Source: an uncultured Corynebacterium sp. (GTDB lineage: Bacteria; Actinomycetota; Actinomycetes; Mycobacteriales; Mycobacteriaceae). Taken from it: a stretch of 58,813 nt of DNA. The position numbers were made by a program, and so were the translations under genes. Under the pieces are notes generated by a model. That model was not told where the DNA came from. It saw nothing but the letters and a program-made list of their open reading frames with translations, and made no database searches. The stretch covers positions 1-58,813 of the forward strand of contig CALUBS010000015.1 in assembly GCA_943914355.1 (NCBI GenBank), in the 5' to 3' direction. Shown piece after piece: positions 7,686 through 17,278 of this stretch (within the stretch, counting starts at the first letter, position 1; the number at the start of each line of letters is the position of its first letter).

Positions 7686-8162
7686 TTAGGCAGCCATGAC
7701 CTCGAGCCACTCCGGCTTGGCGTCCAAGAACTTGCGGGCCGCATCCTGCGCGCCCTTCAAGCTGTGGTGCGCGCCCCAACCGCACTGCTCTTCGTTGGCG
7801 GCGGGAACCTCGGTGGCGGTAAGGATATCGTTCAGCGCGCCCTCAACGGCGCGCAGCAATTCATCCTGCTCCATGCCGTTGGTGATGGCATAGAAACCGG
7901 TGCGGCAGCCCATAGGTGCAAAGCCGATGAGCTTATCGGTGTAATTGCGCATAAAGTTGGCCATCATGTGCTCCACGGAGTGCAGCGCCTCCGTGTCCAA
8001 GTGCTCCTTATTGGGCTGGCAGAAGCGCAGGTCATACTTGATAATTTCCACGCCGCCGCCCAAATCGGTGCGGTCAGCCACGCGGATATATGGCGCGCTG
8101 ACGAGGCGGTGGTCGAGCTCGAAGGACTTGACGTTAATCTTTTCTTGGTTCTGTTCAGTCAT
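7686..8162 (-). CDS. luxS: S-ribosylhomocysteine lyase LuxS
   Basis: LuxS cleaves S-ribosylhomocysteine to homocysteine and the precursor of autoinducer-2, as part of the activated methyl cycle. The metal-binding HSVEH motif is at residues 61-65 (His61, Glu64, His65). The third ligand is Cys127 in EEQCGWGAHH, and Cys86 in PMGCRTGFY corresponds to the catalytic cysteine. The 158-residue length is normal. The start at ATG 8162 is supported by GGGGAG just upstream; ten extra residues of an upstream frame are not needed. No pfs (nucleosidase) gene is adjacent. The gene stands alone between murB and the acyl-CoA ligases and ends in the hairpin at 7551-7624. Confidence 0.95.
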   Translation of the reverse strand: MTEQNQEKINVKSFELDHRLVSAPYIRVADRTDLGGGVEIIKYDLRFCQPNKEHLDTEALHSVEHMMANFMRNYTDKLIGFAPMGCRTGFYAITNGMEQDELLRAVEGALNDILTATEVPAANEEQCGWGAHHSLKGAQDAARKFLDAKPEWLEVMAA

Positions 8163-8231
8163 ACTCCCCAGCCTAATCGCTGCGAGTGTCACTTCACAGA
8201 ATAGATTCTTCAGCCGAATGCGCGCCGCGAG

Positions 8232-9749
8232 TTAGCGGGAAGAAACCTCCGCCACCAAGATGTCCTGCACCTGGCGGCGGCGCAGCTTGCCTAGCTGATC
8301 GGTGGGCAATTCCTCCCGCACCACGAAATGGCGCGGGACCTTATAGCGGGCCAGGAGGCCGCGGCAGTGCTCGCGCAGCGCTTCCGCATCGAAGGTGGCG
8401 CCGGGGTGGAGCACCAGGCAGGCGGCAACGTCCTCGGAACCATCGGCGCGCGGGACGCCTGCCACCGCTGCTTGGCCCACCGCGGGGTGGCTCAACAGTG
8501 CATGTTCCACCTCGCTGGGAAAGACGTTAAACCCACCGGTGATGATGACCTCTTTAATCCGGCCCACCAGCCGGAAATGGCCATCGGCCTCGCGCACCCC
8601 CATATCGCCGGTGCGCAGCCACTCGCCGTGGAATGCCTCCCGCGTGGCGGTGGGATTATCGAGATAGCCCGCAAAAACTTGGGGCCCGCGGGCGAGGATC
8701 TCACCGGGCGTGCCATCGGGTTGGCTGCGGTCCAGGTCACCCGGATCCCCGATGCGCAGGTCGGTATCGGCAAGCGGCTTGCCGATGGTCCCCACGCGCC
8801 GCCCCTCACCAAGCGGGTTAATGGTCAGCACGGGTGAGGCCTCGGTGAGCCCGTAGCCTTCGACGAGCATGCCGCCGGTGCGGTCTTGCCAGGGCTCGAT
8901 GATGCGCGCGGGCAGCGATGCAGCCCCGGAAATGGCGTAGCGTACTCCGCCCAGGTCCGCGGCTGGTTCAGCGGCCTGCTCGTTCATGGCGCGCTCATAA
9001 ATGGTGGGAACACCCGGCATCCACGTCGGGCGGCGCTGTGCCAAGGCGCTGACCACGGCCGCGGGGCGCGGGGAAGGCAGCAGGACGATCTCGGCGGCGC
9101 AGCGCATCGCGAGCAAGACGCTCATGGTCAGTCCATAGGAGTGGAACATCGGCAGCGTGGCGAGGAAGCGCTCGTGGCCGGGGCGCAGATCGACCTGGGC
9201 CTCCAATTGGATGCAATTGGCGGCGAGGTTGTGGTGCGTGAGCACCACGCCCTTAGGCTGGCCGGTGGTGCCGGAGGTGTAGAGGATAAGTGCGGCATCG
9301 GCAAGCGCGGCCTGGCGGTGGGGAACTGGGGCGCCGGAGAGGGGAAGGTGCACCTCCAAAGACACGGGGACCACCGTGCTGGCCAGGCCATCGACCACGG
9401 CGGTGACCTGATCCCAGACCAGGGCGATGCTGGCGCCGTGGTGGGCAAAGAGCGGGGCCAGCTCGTGGGCGGTGTACTGAGGGTTATGTTCGACTACGAC
9501 CGCGCCCAGGCGCAGCACCGCGAAAAAGGCAATGAGGTGCTGCGGGGAGTTGGGCAAGACCAGCGCTACCCGGTCGCCGGGGCGGATTCCCATCTCCCGC
9601 AGGGCGCCGGCGGCAGCGGCGATGCGGGTATCCAGCTCCGCGTAGCTCAAGGTCTCGCCGCCGAAAAATGTGGCGGGACGGTCGGGGAAGTTGGCTACTG
9701 CGGTGGCGAGGAAATCCGTCAGCGTGGCTTCGTACTCGAGGTCTGACAT
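8232..9749 (-). CDS. Acyl-CoA ligase (AMP-forming), paralogue 1
   Basis: This 505-residue member of the adenylate-forming superfamily activates a carboxylic acid with ATP and CoA. The P-loop is YTSGTTGQPKG at about 157-167. The adenine motif region is VEGYGLTEASP, the ribose-binding Asp is in WLRTGDMG, the hinge is GRIKEVIITGGFNVFP, and a C-terminal lysine occurs in QLGKLRRRQV. It is about 65 residues shorter than the two paralogues downstream (9761 and 12109), mainly between residues 110 and 155. It begins 11 bases after the stop of paralogue 2, so the two are co-transcribed. A long- or medium-chain fatty acid substrate is likely, but the specificity cannot be read from the sequence. Confidence 0.9.
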   Translation of the reverse strand: MSDLEYEATLTDFLATAVANFPDRPATFFGGETLSYAELDTRIAAAAGALREMGIRPGDRVALVLPNSPQHLIAFFAVLRLGAVVVEHNPQYTAHELAPLFAHHGASIALVWDQVTAVVDGLASTVVPVSLEVHLPLSGAPVPHRQAALADAALILYTSGTTGQPKGVVLTHHNLAANCIQLEAQVDLRPGHERFLATLPMFHSYGLTMSVLLAMRCAAEIVLLPSPRPAAVVSALAQRRPTWMPGVPTIYERAMNEQAAEPAADLGGVRYAISGAASLPARIIEPWQDRTGGMLVEGYGLTEASPVLTINPLGEGRRVGTIGKPLADTDLRIGDPGDLDRSQPDGTPGEILARGPQVFAGYLDNPTATREAFHGEWLRTGDMGVREADGHFRLVGRIKEVIITGGFNVFPSEVEHALLSHPAVGQAAVAGVPRADGSEDVAACLVLHPGATFDAEALREHCRGLLARYKVPRHFVVREELPTDQLGKLRRRQVQDILVAEVSSR

Positions 9750-9760
9750 GGTGGTTAATA

Positions 9761-11470
9761 CTAAGCCTTCTGTTTGAGGAGATCGAGGAGATCCTGCTGC
9801 ACCATGCGGCGGCGGACCTTGCCCAGCTGGTCCGAAGCCAGCTCCTCAAAGTGGTAGAAGGTGCGCGGAACCTTGTAGCGGGTCAGGCGCTCGCGGCAGA
9901 AGGATTTGAGGCCTTCTGGGTCCAAAACGGCGCCATCGCGCAGGATGAGACAGGCGACGACGTCCTCGGAGCCATCCTTGCGCGGGCGGCCCACCACGGC
10001 GACCTCCTTGACATCTGGGTGCTTGCGCACCACCTCTTCGACTTCGGCCGGGTAGACGTTAAAGCCGCCGGTGATGATGATTTCCTTGATGCGGCTAACC
10101 AGCTTGACCCAGCCGTCCTCATCCATGGTGGCCATATCGCCGGTGCGGAACCAGCCGTTGTGGAAGGACTCCTCGGTGGCCTTTTCGTTATTGAAATAGC
10201 CCTGGAAAATCTGCGGCCCGCGAGCCAGCATCTCGCCCGGCTCGCCATCTGGCTGGGTTTCATCGAGGTTATCCGGGTTGCCAATGCGCACCTCGGTATC
10301 GGGAAAGGGCAGGCCCACATAGCCCGGGCGGCGGTTGCCGTTCATGGGGTTGCCAATAAGCACGGGGGAGGTCTCGGTCATGCCGAAGCCCTCCACGAGG
10401 CGGCCGCCGGTCATGGATTCCCAGCGCTCCATCACGTCAACCGGCAGGGTAGCGGCGCCAGAGAACGCGTTGCTGATGCCGGCGAGATCCACGCCCTTGT
10501 CCTCGGCGGCGTCCATGATCTTCTCGTACAACGTGGGCACGCCCGGCAGCCAAGTGGGAGTGTGCTTCTTAATGATGTCCATGATGAGCGGCATCTGCGG
10601 GGACGGAACCAAGATCAGCTCGGCGCCGAAGTAGATGCTGAGCACGCACAGCGTGGTCATGCCGTAGGCGTGGAAGAGCGGCAAGGCGGCGAGGAAGCGC
10701 TGCTCGGTGGCGTCCATATTCGTCAGCCAAGCCTCGCCCTGCACGCAGTTGGCGATGAGGTTGCCGTGCGAAAGTAACGCGCCCTTGGGCTTGCCGGTGG
10801 TGCCGGAGGTGTAGAGGATAAGCGCGATATCGTCCTGCGTGACCTTGGCAATCTCGAGGTCCTTGCCGTCGCCGCCGATGGCAGAACCGATAAGCGTGGA
10901 CCAGGCCACGGTATTCGGGGCCGCGCCGGTCAGTTGCTCGCGCTTGGCGGCCAACGGCGGTAGGGGAATCCGGAGCGCGAGGCGCTTGAGTGGTGGCATC
11001 GCGTCGATCATGTTGACGGACACGATGGTCTCCAGCGGGGTGGTGGCGCGAATCTTTTCCAAGGTGGTGGCGGTTTTATCCCAGGCGATGACCACGCGCG
11101 CGCCGTGGTCCTGGAAAAGCCCCTCGAGTTCGTGAGCGGTGTAGAGGGGATTGTGCTCTACCGCGGTGGCTCCCAGCAGCTGGATGGCATAAAACGCCAC
11201 CACGTGTTGGGGGCAGTTGGGCATGACGATGGCGACCCTATCGCCAGGCCGAATGCCAAAGGCCTTAAGGCCCGCGGCGGCTGCGCGCACCTGTGCGTCT
11301 AGCTCCGCGTCGTTCTGCGTATTGCCAAAGAAGTAGGTAGCGGACTTATTCCCATTGATGCGGAGGTTATTGACGTAGTAGTCAACGATGGTTTTATCGC
11401 CATAATCAAGCGTGGCGGGGGTCCAGTCGCTGTAGTGCTTAATCCAGGCCCGGGATTCGTATGCAGACAC
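9761..11470 (-). CDS. Long-chain fatty-acid-CoA ligase, paralogue 2
   Basis: The 569-residue enzyme has all adenylate-forming motifs: P-loop YTSGTTGKPKG at 220-230, VEGFGMTETSP, GWFRTGDMA, SRIKEIIITGGFNVYP, and the C-terminal QLGKVRRRMV lysine region. It is very similar along its whole length to the 572-residue paralogue at 12109, including the N-terminal MSAYESRAW and LDYGDKTIVD. The two clearly arose by duplication, with ogt between them. Such FadD enzymes charge exogenous or recycled fatty acids for membrane lipid or mycolate metabolism. Transcription probably continues into paralogue 1, 11 bases downstream. Confidence 0.92.
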   Translation of the reverse strand: MSAYESRAWIKHYSDWTPATLDYGDKTIVDYYVNNLRINGNKSATYFFGNTQNDAELDAQVRAAAAGLKAFGIRPGDRVAIVMPNCPQHVVAFYAIQLLGATAVEHNPLYTAHELEGLFQDHGARVVIAWDKTATTLEKIRATTPLETIVSVNMIDAMPPLKRLALRIPLPPLAAKREQLTGAAPNTVAWSTLIGSAIGGDGKDLEIAKVTQDDIALILYTSGTTGKPKGALLSHGNLIANCVQGEAWLTNMDATEQRFLAALPLFHAYGMTTLCVLSIYFGAELILVPSPQMPLIMDIIKKHTPTWLPGVPTLYEKIMDAAEDKGVDLAGISNAFSGAATLPVDVMERWESMTGGRLVEGFGMTETSPVLIGNPMNGNRRPGYVGLPFPDTEVRIGNPDNLDETQPDGEPGEMLARGPQIFQGYFNNEKATEESFHNGWFRTGDMATMDEDGWVKLVSRIKEIIITGGFNVYPAEVEEVVRKHPDVKEVAVVGRPRKDGSEDVVACLILRDGAVLDPEGLKSFCRERLTRYKVPRTFYHFEELASDQLGKVRRRMVQQDLLDLLKQKA

Positions 11471-11540
11471 GCGCTACCCTTTCGTTTGGTAAAGAAAAAT
11501 ATTACAAAGGGCGAGTATACCCAGAACGTGAGGAAATCCT

Positions 11541-12089
11541 CTAGTTTTCTTCGAGTGTCAGCAAAAAACGCTTGATATCCAGGCCGCCGGCATAGCCACC
11601 GAGCGTTCCATCGCTGCGCAGCACGCGGTGGCAGGGCCGAATGATCGGCAGGGGATTGGCGCCGCAGGCGGTGCCGACTGCCCGGGTAGCAGCGGGGCGC
11701 CCCACGGCGGCAGCGAGCTCGCCATAGCTTGAGACCTCGCCGTAGCCGATGGTGTCCAGTTGCGCGTGAATTTGGGCGCGGAATTCGGTCGTTGGCGCCG
11801 GGTTAAGCGGCAGCTCAAACTCGCGGCGGCGCCCGGCGAAATACTCCGCGAGCTGCTCCTGCGCCGCGTCCAGGATGTCTGCACCGCGCTTGTCGATGCC
11901 CCCATTGTCCCCGCAGCTTACCTCGCCGCGAACCTTATTGGTTTCGCGGCGCCCCTTGCTTTCCTCGTTGCGGTCCTTGCTGGTTCCGTCGCGACCCAAC
12001 TGGATCGCGACGAAGTCGACACGGGACAGCCCGTCCGCATCTGCGGTGAGCAGCAGCGGGCCGATGGGGGTATCGATGGTGCGCAGCAT
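11541..12089 (-). CDS. ogt: Methylated-DNA-protein-cysteine methyltransferase with inserted linker
   Basis: The protein removes O6-alkyl groups from guanine in DNA by transferring them to its own cysteine. The suicide site PCHRV is at residues 152-156 (Cys153), with the preceding CGANPLPII and the following GGYAGG as in Ogt/MGMT. The N-terminal part begins MLRTIDTPIGPLLL. Between about residues 33 and 70 there is an unusual charged segment, LGRDGTSKDRNEESKGRRET followed by further polar residues, that normal Ogt proteins of about 160 residues lack. The reading frame stays open, so this may be a real linker between the two domains. It lies between two acyl-CoA ligases on the same strand. Confidence 0.88.
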   Translation of the reverse strand: MLRTIDTPIGPLLLTADADGLSRVDFVAIQLGRDGTSKDRNEESKGRRETNKVRGEVSCGDNGGIDKRGADILDAAQEQLAEYFAGRRREFELPLNPAPTTEFRAQIHAQLDTIGYGEVSSYGELAAAVGRPAATRAVGTACGANPLPIIRPCHRVLRSDGTLGGYAGGLDIKRFLLTLEEN

Positions 12090-12108
12090 GGTGTGAACTC
12101 TAGGTGTA

Positions 12109-13827
12109 TTAGGAGTTCTTCTCCGCTTCGAGGCGGTTGATGAGGTCTTCTTGTACCTCGCGGCGGCGGATCTTGCCCATTTGGTCCTTGGCCAGTTCCT
12201 CGAAGTGGTAGAAGGTGCGTGGGACCTTGTAGCGGGTCAGGCGCTCGCGGCAGTACTCCTTGAGGCCTTCGGGGTCGAGCGCGGCGCCATCGGCAAGATC
12301 GAGGCAGGCAACGACGTCTTCGGAGCCGTCCTCGCGCGGGCGGCCCACCACGGCGGCGTCGTCGACGCTGGGGTGCTCGCGCAGGATTTCTTCGACCTCG
12401 CCCGGGTAGACGTTGAAGCCGCCGGTGATGATGATTTCCTTGATGCGGCTGACCAGGCGGATGAAGCCGTCTTCTTCCATGATGCCCATGTCACCGGTAC
12501 GGAACCAGTCGCCGTGGAAGGCGGCATCGGTGGCTTCCTGGTTATTGAGGTAGCCCTTGAAAATCTGCGGGCCGCGGGCCAGCACTTCGCCCTCAACGCC
12601 GTCCGGCTGGGTTTCGTCCAGGTTATCGGGGTTGGCGATGCGCACCTCGGTATCCGGGAAGGGAATGCCCACATAGCCGGGGCGGCGGTCGGTGCTCATG
12701 GGGTTGCCCACGATAATCGGCGAGCATTCGGTTAGGCCGTAGCCCTCTACGAGCAGGCCGCCGGTGGCGTTTTCCCACTTATTGACGGTCTCAGAAGGCA
12801 GGGTGGATGCGCCGGAGAAGGCTGCCCGCACGCCCTTGATGGGTACTTCTTGCTCCTCGGCGGCCTTGACGATGCGCTCGTACAAGGTAGGAACGCCCGG
12901 GACCCAGGTCGGGGTGTGTTTCTTCATCAGCTGCATGATGAGCGGGATCTGCGGCACGGGGAGAATGACCAATTCGCCGCCGATGAGCTGGGCCAAGGTG
13001 ACGTTCATGGTCAGGCCATACGCGTGGAAGAAGGGCAGGGCGGCGAGCATGCGCTCTGGCTTATCGCCTAAGCCTGGCACCCAAGCCTTGCCCTGGAGCA
13101 GGTTGGATACGAGGTTGCCGTGCGAGAGCATCGCGCCCTTGGGTGCGCCGGTCGTACCGGAGGTGTACATCACCAGCGCGATGGTGTCCTTATCAATGTC
13201 CTCCGGCGTCTTAATATCGCTGCCGTTGCCACCGATGGCATCACCAATCAGCGCCTCCCACGGCACGGTATTTGGTGCCGGGGCAGAAAGCTGCTCGCGC
13301 TTGGCCTTGAGCGGGGGAAGCGGCAGGCGCAGCGCGGCGCGCTGCAGGGTGGGCATGGCGTTGATCATGTTGATGGACACGACCGTTTCCAGGTTGGTGG
13401 TAGCCCGCAGCTTCTCCAGGGTGGGGGCGGCCTTGTCCCAGGCGATGGCGATGCGCGCGCCGTGATCCTGGAAGAGGCCCTCCAGCTCGTGGGCAGTATA
13501 AAGCGGGTTGTGCAGCACAACCTGGGCGCCGAGCTTCAAGATGGCATAAAAGGCCGCGATGTACTGCGGGCTATTGGGGGCAACGATGGCTACGCGGTCA
13601 CCGGGGCGCACGCCAAAGGCCTTCAGGCCGGCTGCGGCGGCGCGCACTTGGCGGTCCAGCTCGGAATAGTTTTGGCTGCGTCCAAAGAAATACGTGGCTG
13701 ACTTATCGCCATTGACCTTGAGGTTATTGTCAAACAGGTCCAACAGGGTGGTGTTGCCATAGTCGAGGCTATGCGGCGTCCACTCCGGGTAATACTGGAG
13801 CCATGCCTTTGATTCATAAGCGGACAA
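12109..13827 (-). CDS. Long-chain fatty-acid-CoA ligase, paralogue 3
   Basis: This 572-residue acyl-CoA ligase carries YTSGTTGAPKG near residue 222-232, VEGYGLTECSP, DWFRTGDMG, SRIKEIIITGGFNVYP and QMGKIRRREV. It starts at ATG 13827 and is divergent from mshA, with 66 bases between the start codons. It ends 19 bases before ogt, so one transcript could cover this ligase, ogt and the two further ligases. Multiplication of fatty acid activating enzymes would suit a lipid-dependent skin or mucosal Corynebacterium, but that is inference. Confidence 0.92.
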   Translation of the reverse strand: MSAYESKAWLQYYPEWTPHSLDYGNTTLLDLFDNNLKVNGDKSATYFFGRSQNYSELDRQVRAAAAGLKAFGVRPGDRVAIVAPNSPQYIAAFYAILKLGAQVVLHNPLYTAHELEGLFQDHGARIAIAWDKAAPTLEKLRATTNLETVVSINMINAMPTLQRAALRLPLPPLKAKREQLSAPAPNTVPWEALIGDAIGGNGSDIKTPEDIDKDTIALVMYTSGTTGAPKGAMLSHGNLVSNLLQGKAWVPGLGDKPERMLAALPFFHAYGLTMNVTLAQLIGGELVILPVPQIPLIMQLMKKHTPTWVPGVPTLYERIVKAAEEQEVPIKGVRAAFSGASTLPSETVNKWENATGGLLVEGYGLTECSPIIVGNPMSTDRRPGYVGIPFPDTEVRIANPDNLDETQPDGVEGEVLARGPQIFKGYLNNQEATDAAFHGDWFRTGDMGIMEEDGFIRLVSRIKEIIITGGFNVYPGEVEEILREHPSVDDAAVVGRPREDGSEDVVACLDLADGAALDPEGLKEYCRERLTRYKVPRTFYHFEELAKDQMGKIRRREVQEDLINRLEAEKNS

Positions 13828-13854
13828 TGCGTGACCTTTCGGTAGCGTAGGTTG

Positions 13855-13885
13855 TTGGCAGGGGCCAGTATAGCGCCGCTAAGAT
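13855..13885 (+). promoter_or_regulatory. Candidate leaderless promoter of mshA
   Basis: TAAGAT at 13880-13885 ends 8 bases before the ATG at 13894, so the transcript should start at or next to the start codon. TTGGCA at 13855-13860 is a possible -35, although the 19-base spacing is long. No ribosome binding site is present, which agrees with a leaderless mRNA. Confidence 0.45.
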
Positions 13886-13893
13886 GGGTCACC

Positions 13894-15159
13894 ATGCGCA
13901 TCGCCATGATTTCTATGCATACTTCCCCCATTGAGCAGCCTGGCTCCGGGGATGCCGGCGGAATGAACGTCTACGTTTTAAATATTGCCTGCCAATTAGC
14001 CCAGCTTGGTGTCGAGGTGGATGTCTATACCCGCGCTACCCGCCCCAGCCACAAAGAAATCGTGGAAGTGGCCCCCAACCTGCGGGTGATTAACATCGTG
14101 GCCGGTCCCTTTGAGGGGCTAGAAAAAGAAGATCTACCTACCCAGCTGGCAGCTTTTTCCGGCGGCGTAATGCAATTTGCCAAGTGGCAGGGCAAAAAAT
14201 ATGACCTTATCCACTCCCATTACTGGCTTTCCGGCCAAGTGGGATGGCTGCTGCGCGATCTTTGGGGCATCCCCCTCGTCCACACCGCCCACACCTTGGC
14301 AGCGGTGAAAAACGCTTACCGCACCGCCGAGGACACCGTGGAATCAGAGGCGCGGCGCATCTGCGAGCAGCAATTGGTGGATAATGCCGATCTCCTGGTG
14401 GTCAATACCGATCAGGAAGCCCGCGATCTGGCGGAGCACTACGATGCCGAGCGCGATATCATCCGCGTGGTCTCCCCAGGTGCTGACGTGGGGCTATTCA
14501 CCCCAGGTACCGACCGCAACACTGAGCGTTCCCGCCGCGAGCTGGGCATCCCGTTGCATACCAAGGTCGTCGCCTTTGTGGGGCGGCTACAGAAATTCAA
14601 AGGGCCCGAAGTTCTTATCCGCACCGCCGCCGAGCTGTGCCACCGCGAGCCCACCCGCGATTTTCGGGTGCTCATCTGCGGCGGGCCATCCGGGGCCAAT
14701 GCCTCGCCGGAGGCGTATAGGGAATTGGCGCGGGAGTTGGGCGTGCAAAAGCGCGTGCGCTTTTTAGGACCCCGCCCGCCCGAGGAGCTGGTGGGAGTGT
14801 ACCGCGCCGCGGATATCGTGGCGGTGCCCAGCTACAACGAATCGTTTGGCCTGGTGGCGCTCGAGGCACAGGCCTCTGGCACGCCGGTCGTCGCCGCGGC
14901 CGTGGGTGGGCTGCCCATCGCCGTCGTCGATGGCGAGACCGGGCTGCTGGTGCCGTCCCACGAGCCGAAGGACTGGGCGGATTCCTTGAGCCAGCTGCTT
15001 GATGATGACGCCCGGCGCATCGCCATGGGCGAGGCCGCCGTCGCGCATGCCGCGTGCTTTAGTTGGACCAACACGGCCCGAGAGCTGACGGAAATTTATG
15101 ACGAAGCCCGGCAGATTCCCGTGCCGGACTGCCACCAACGTCGGGCGAAGGGAGACTAG
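13894..15159 (+). CDS. mshA: D-inositol-3-phosphate glycosyltransferase MshA
   Basis: MshA joins GlcNAc from UDP-GlcNAc to inositol-3-phosphate, the first step of mycothiol synthesis. The 421-residue protein is a GT-B, GT4-family enzyme. The N-terminal [12 protein letters not shown] and [14 protein letters not shown] form the first nucleotide-sugar/acceptor loop, the phosphate-binding segment is [12 protein letters not shown], and the C-terminal EX7E-type signature is [25 protein letters not shown] 13894 is chosen because the family starts with this MRIAMIS segment and a -10 element lies directly upstream. The gene order mshA-gpm-senX3-regX3 is conserved in corynebacteria and mycobacteria. 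Confidence 0.95.
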   Translation: MRIAMISMHTSPIEQPGSGDAGGMNVYVLNIACQLAQLGVEVDVYTRATRPSHKEIVEVAPNLRVINIVAGPFEGLEKEDLPTQLAAFSGGVMQFAKWQGKKYDLIHSHYWLSGQVGWLLRDLWGIPLVHTAHTLAAVKNAYRTAEDTVESEARRICEQQLVDNADLLVVNTDQEARDLAEHYDAERDIIRVVSPGADVGLFTPGTDRNTERSRRELGIPLHTKVVAFVGRLQKFKGPEVLIRTAAELCHREPTRDFRVLICGGPSGANASPEAYRELARELGVQKRVRFLGPRPPEELVGVYRAADIVAVPSYNESFGLVALEAQASGTPVVAAAVGGLPIAVVDGETGLLVPSHEPKDWADSLSQLLDDDARRIAMGEAAVAHAACFSWTNTARELTEIYDEARQIPVPDCHQRRAKGD

Positions 15160-15200
15160 CTTCACTGACGCGCCGGGCGGTTTCGTGGCATGCTGGAGGC

Positions 15201-15947
15201 ATGACTAACGGAAAACTGATTCTTCTTCGCCATGGCCAATCCACCTGGAATGAATCCAACCAATTTACTGGTTGGGTCGATGTTGATCTGACAGAAAAGG
15301 GTGAGGCAGAGGCCAAGCGCGGCGGCGAGCTGCTCGCGCAAGAAGGCATCCTGCCCAACGTGCTGTACACCTCCTTGCTGCGCCGCGCCATCCGCACCGC
15401 CAATATCGCGCTGGATGCGGCCGACCGCCACTGGATCCCGGTCATTCGTGACTGGCGCCTCAATGAGCGCCACTACGGTGCGCTGCAGGGCTTGAACAAG
15501 GCCGAGACCAAGGAAGAATACGGCGAGGACCAGTTCATGGCATGGCGCCGTTCCTATGACACGCGCCCGCCCGAGCTTGCCGATGACGCCGAGTACTCCC
15601 AGGCAAACGACCCCCGCTACGCGGACCTGGACAAGGTCCCACAGACGGAGTGCCTGAAGGACGTTGTCGAGCGCTTCGTGCCTTATTTCGAGGAAGAGAT
15701 TCTGCCGCGGGCTAAGAAGGGCGAGTCCGTCATGATTGCAGCGCACGGCAACTCCCTGCGCGCGTTGGTCAAGCACCTCGATGGCATTTCCGATGATGAC
15801 ATCGCCGGGCTGAATATCCCGACCGGTATCCCGCTGGTTTACGAGATCGCGGAGGATGGCTCCGTGGTCAACGAGGGCGGCACCTACCTGGACCCAGAGG
15901 CTGCCGAGGCCGGGGCCGCTGCCGTTGCCGCGCAGGGTGGCAAGTAA
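15201..15947 (+). CDS. gpmA: 2,3-bisphosphoglycerate-dependent phosphoglycerate mutase
   Basis: This glycolytic enzyme interconverts 3- and 2-phosphoglycerate through a phosphohistidine. The [16 protein letters not shown] signature places the phosphorylated His at residue 11. The [15 protein letters not shown] block follows, and the second active-site His is in [14 protein letters not shown] (about residue 186). The length of 248 residues is normal. The start at ATG 15201 is 41 bases after mshA, and a strong terminator at 15964-15992 follows the stop. Confidence 0.95.
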   Translation: MTNGKLILLRHGQSTWNESNQFTGWVDVDLTEKGEAEAKRGGELLAQEGILPNVLYTSLLRRAIRTANIALDAADRHWIPVIRDWRLNERHYGALQGLNKAETKEEYGEDQFMAWRRSYDTRPPELADDAEYSQANDPRYADLDKVPQTECLKDVVERFVPYFEEEILPRAKKGESVMIAAHGNSLRALVKHLDGISDDDIAGLNIPTGIPLVYEIAEDGSVVNEGGTYLDPEAAEAGAAAVAAQGGK

Positions 15948-15963
15948 CCCGCTACTGCATATA

Positions 15964-15992
15964 AGTCCCCGGGGAGGTGCTCCCTGGGGACT
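15964..15992 (+). terminator. Hairpin between gpmA and senX3
   Basis: A 13-base stem (15964-15976 with 15980-15992, one G-T pair) has a GTG loop and is followed by TTTCT. It should end most gpmA transcripts. It also argues against GTG 15977, which would lie in the hairpin, as the start of senX3. Confidence 0.75.
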
Positions 15993-15997
15993 TTCTA

Positions 15998-17278
15998 ATG
16001 GTTAGGCTTAATCACGTGGAATTAATTTTTGTCTTTCTCGCGGGCGTGCTTGCCTGCGCGGTGGCGCTGCCATTAATTTCCCGGGTGCGCGAGCGTATGG
16101 CACGCCGCCAGCGCGCCAGCGACGCCCAAGCAAACCAGGTCACCAACGTGAGCCAAGGCCTGCACCTCGCGGTCCAGGGCTCTCCCACGGCGCTGACGGT
16201 GCTCGATAGGAATCAGGAAATCATCCTGTCCAATCCCGCGGCACACGAGATGTCCGTGGTCCACGATCGCGCCGTCAATCCGGAAATCTGGAAGACCGCA
16301 GAGCAGGTCTTCGAGGATAAGGAAACCCGCACCGTGGACCTGGCAATCCCCAAGCGCCGCACCGGGCACCGCGTCACTCAGGTCAAGGCCGTTATCAAGC
16401 CGCTGACGCTGAACGATGGCCGCTTTATCATCATCTACGGTACCGATGAGAGCGAAAACGTGCGCATGGAATCCGCGCGCCGCGATTTCGTAGCTAACGT
16501 CTCCCACGAGCTGAAAACCCCGGTGGGTGGCATCGCACTGCTGGCAGAGGCCCTGCTGCAAGACCCCGAGGATCCGGAGCACGTGAAGTACTTCGGCAAC
16601 AAGGTGCAAAAAGAGGCCAACCGCATGGCGGATATGGTCAGCGAGCTTATTTCGCTGTCCAAGCTGCAGGGCGCCGAAGCGCTACCGGAAATGCAACCGC
16701 TTTACGTGGACGATCTCATTGACGAGGCGATTTCGCGCAATCAGCTCGCCGCAGACGCGCGCTCTATCAGGCTGACCCAAGGTCCCTCCGAGGGCGTGCA
16801 GATCAGAGGTGACCGTTCTCTCTTGGTAACGGCGCTGTCTAACCTCATTTCCAACGCGATTAATTATTCGCCGGAGGAATTGCCGGTCTCCGTCTCGCAG
16901 AAAGTGGTGGGAGAGGACGTCGTGTTGATCCGGGTGACGGACCGTGGCATCGGTATCCCTCCGGAGCATCATAAGCGCGTCTTCGAGCGCTTTTTCCGCG
17001 TTGACCAAGCCCGGTCGCGGCAGACGGGAGGCACTGGCTTAGGATTAGCAATTGTCAAACACGTGGTGGCTAACCACGGGGGCAATATCAAGCTGTGGTC
17101 GCGCCCGGGCACGGGCTCTACTTTTACCATCGAGTTGCCCATATATAAGGAAGAGAAGCCAGCGCACGAGGCTGACTTGCAGGATAATGAAGACAAGGAA
17201 TCCGTCGATGCGGCGGCTCCTGGGCTCCAGCGTGCGGTAGCACGCGTAGCAGCACGTCGAAAGGATAAAGCACAATGA
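15998..17278 (+). CDS. senX3: Sensor histidine kinase SenX3-like
   Basis: The 426-residue sensor starts at ATG 15998; a frame start at GTG 15977 falls inside the gpmA terminator. One N-terminal membrane segment covers about residues 7-27. A PAS-like domain follows, then HisKA with the phosphorylated His170 in ANVSHELKTPVGG. The ATPase domain has the N box LSNLISNAINYS, the G1 box VTDRGIGIPPEH, and the G2 box GGTGLGLAIVKHV. Actinobacterial SenX3-RegX3 regulates phosphate starvation responses; that function is inferred from the conserved gene pair. The stop overlaps the regX3 start by 4 bases (ATGA), which indicates translational coupling. Confidence 0.92.
   Translation: MVRLNHVELIFVFLAGVLACAVALPLISRVRERMARRQRASDAQANQVTNVSQGLHLAVQGSPTALTVLDRNQEIILSNPAAHEMSVVHDRAVNPEIWKTAEQVFEDKETRTVDLAIPKRRTGHRVTQVKAVIKPLTLNDGRFIIIYGTDESENVRMESARRDFVANVSHELKTPVGGIALLAEALLQDPEDPEHVKYFGNKVQKEANRMADMVSELISLSKLQGAEALPEMQPLYVDDLIDEAISRNQLAADARSIRLTQGPSEGVQIRGDRSLLVTALSNLISNAINYSPEELPVSVSQKVVGEDVVLIRVTDRGIGIPPEHHKRVFERFFRVDQARSRQTGGTGLGLAIVKHVVANHGGNIKLWSRPGTGSTFTIELPIYKEEKPAHEADLQDNEDKESVDAAAPGLQRAVARVAARRKDKAQ

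Noticed and set aside
15977..15997. GTG 15977 as the start of senX3
   Set aside because: It lies within the stem-loop of the gpmA terminator, and ATG 15998 gives a normal N terminus just before the membrane segment.
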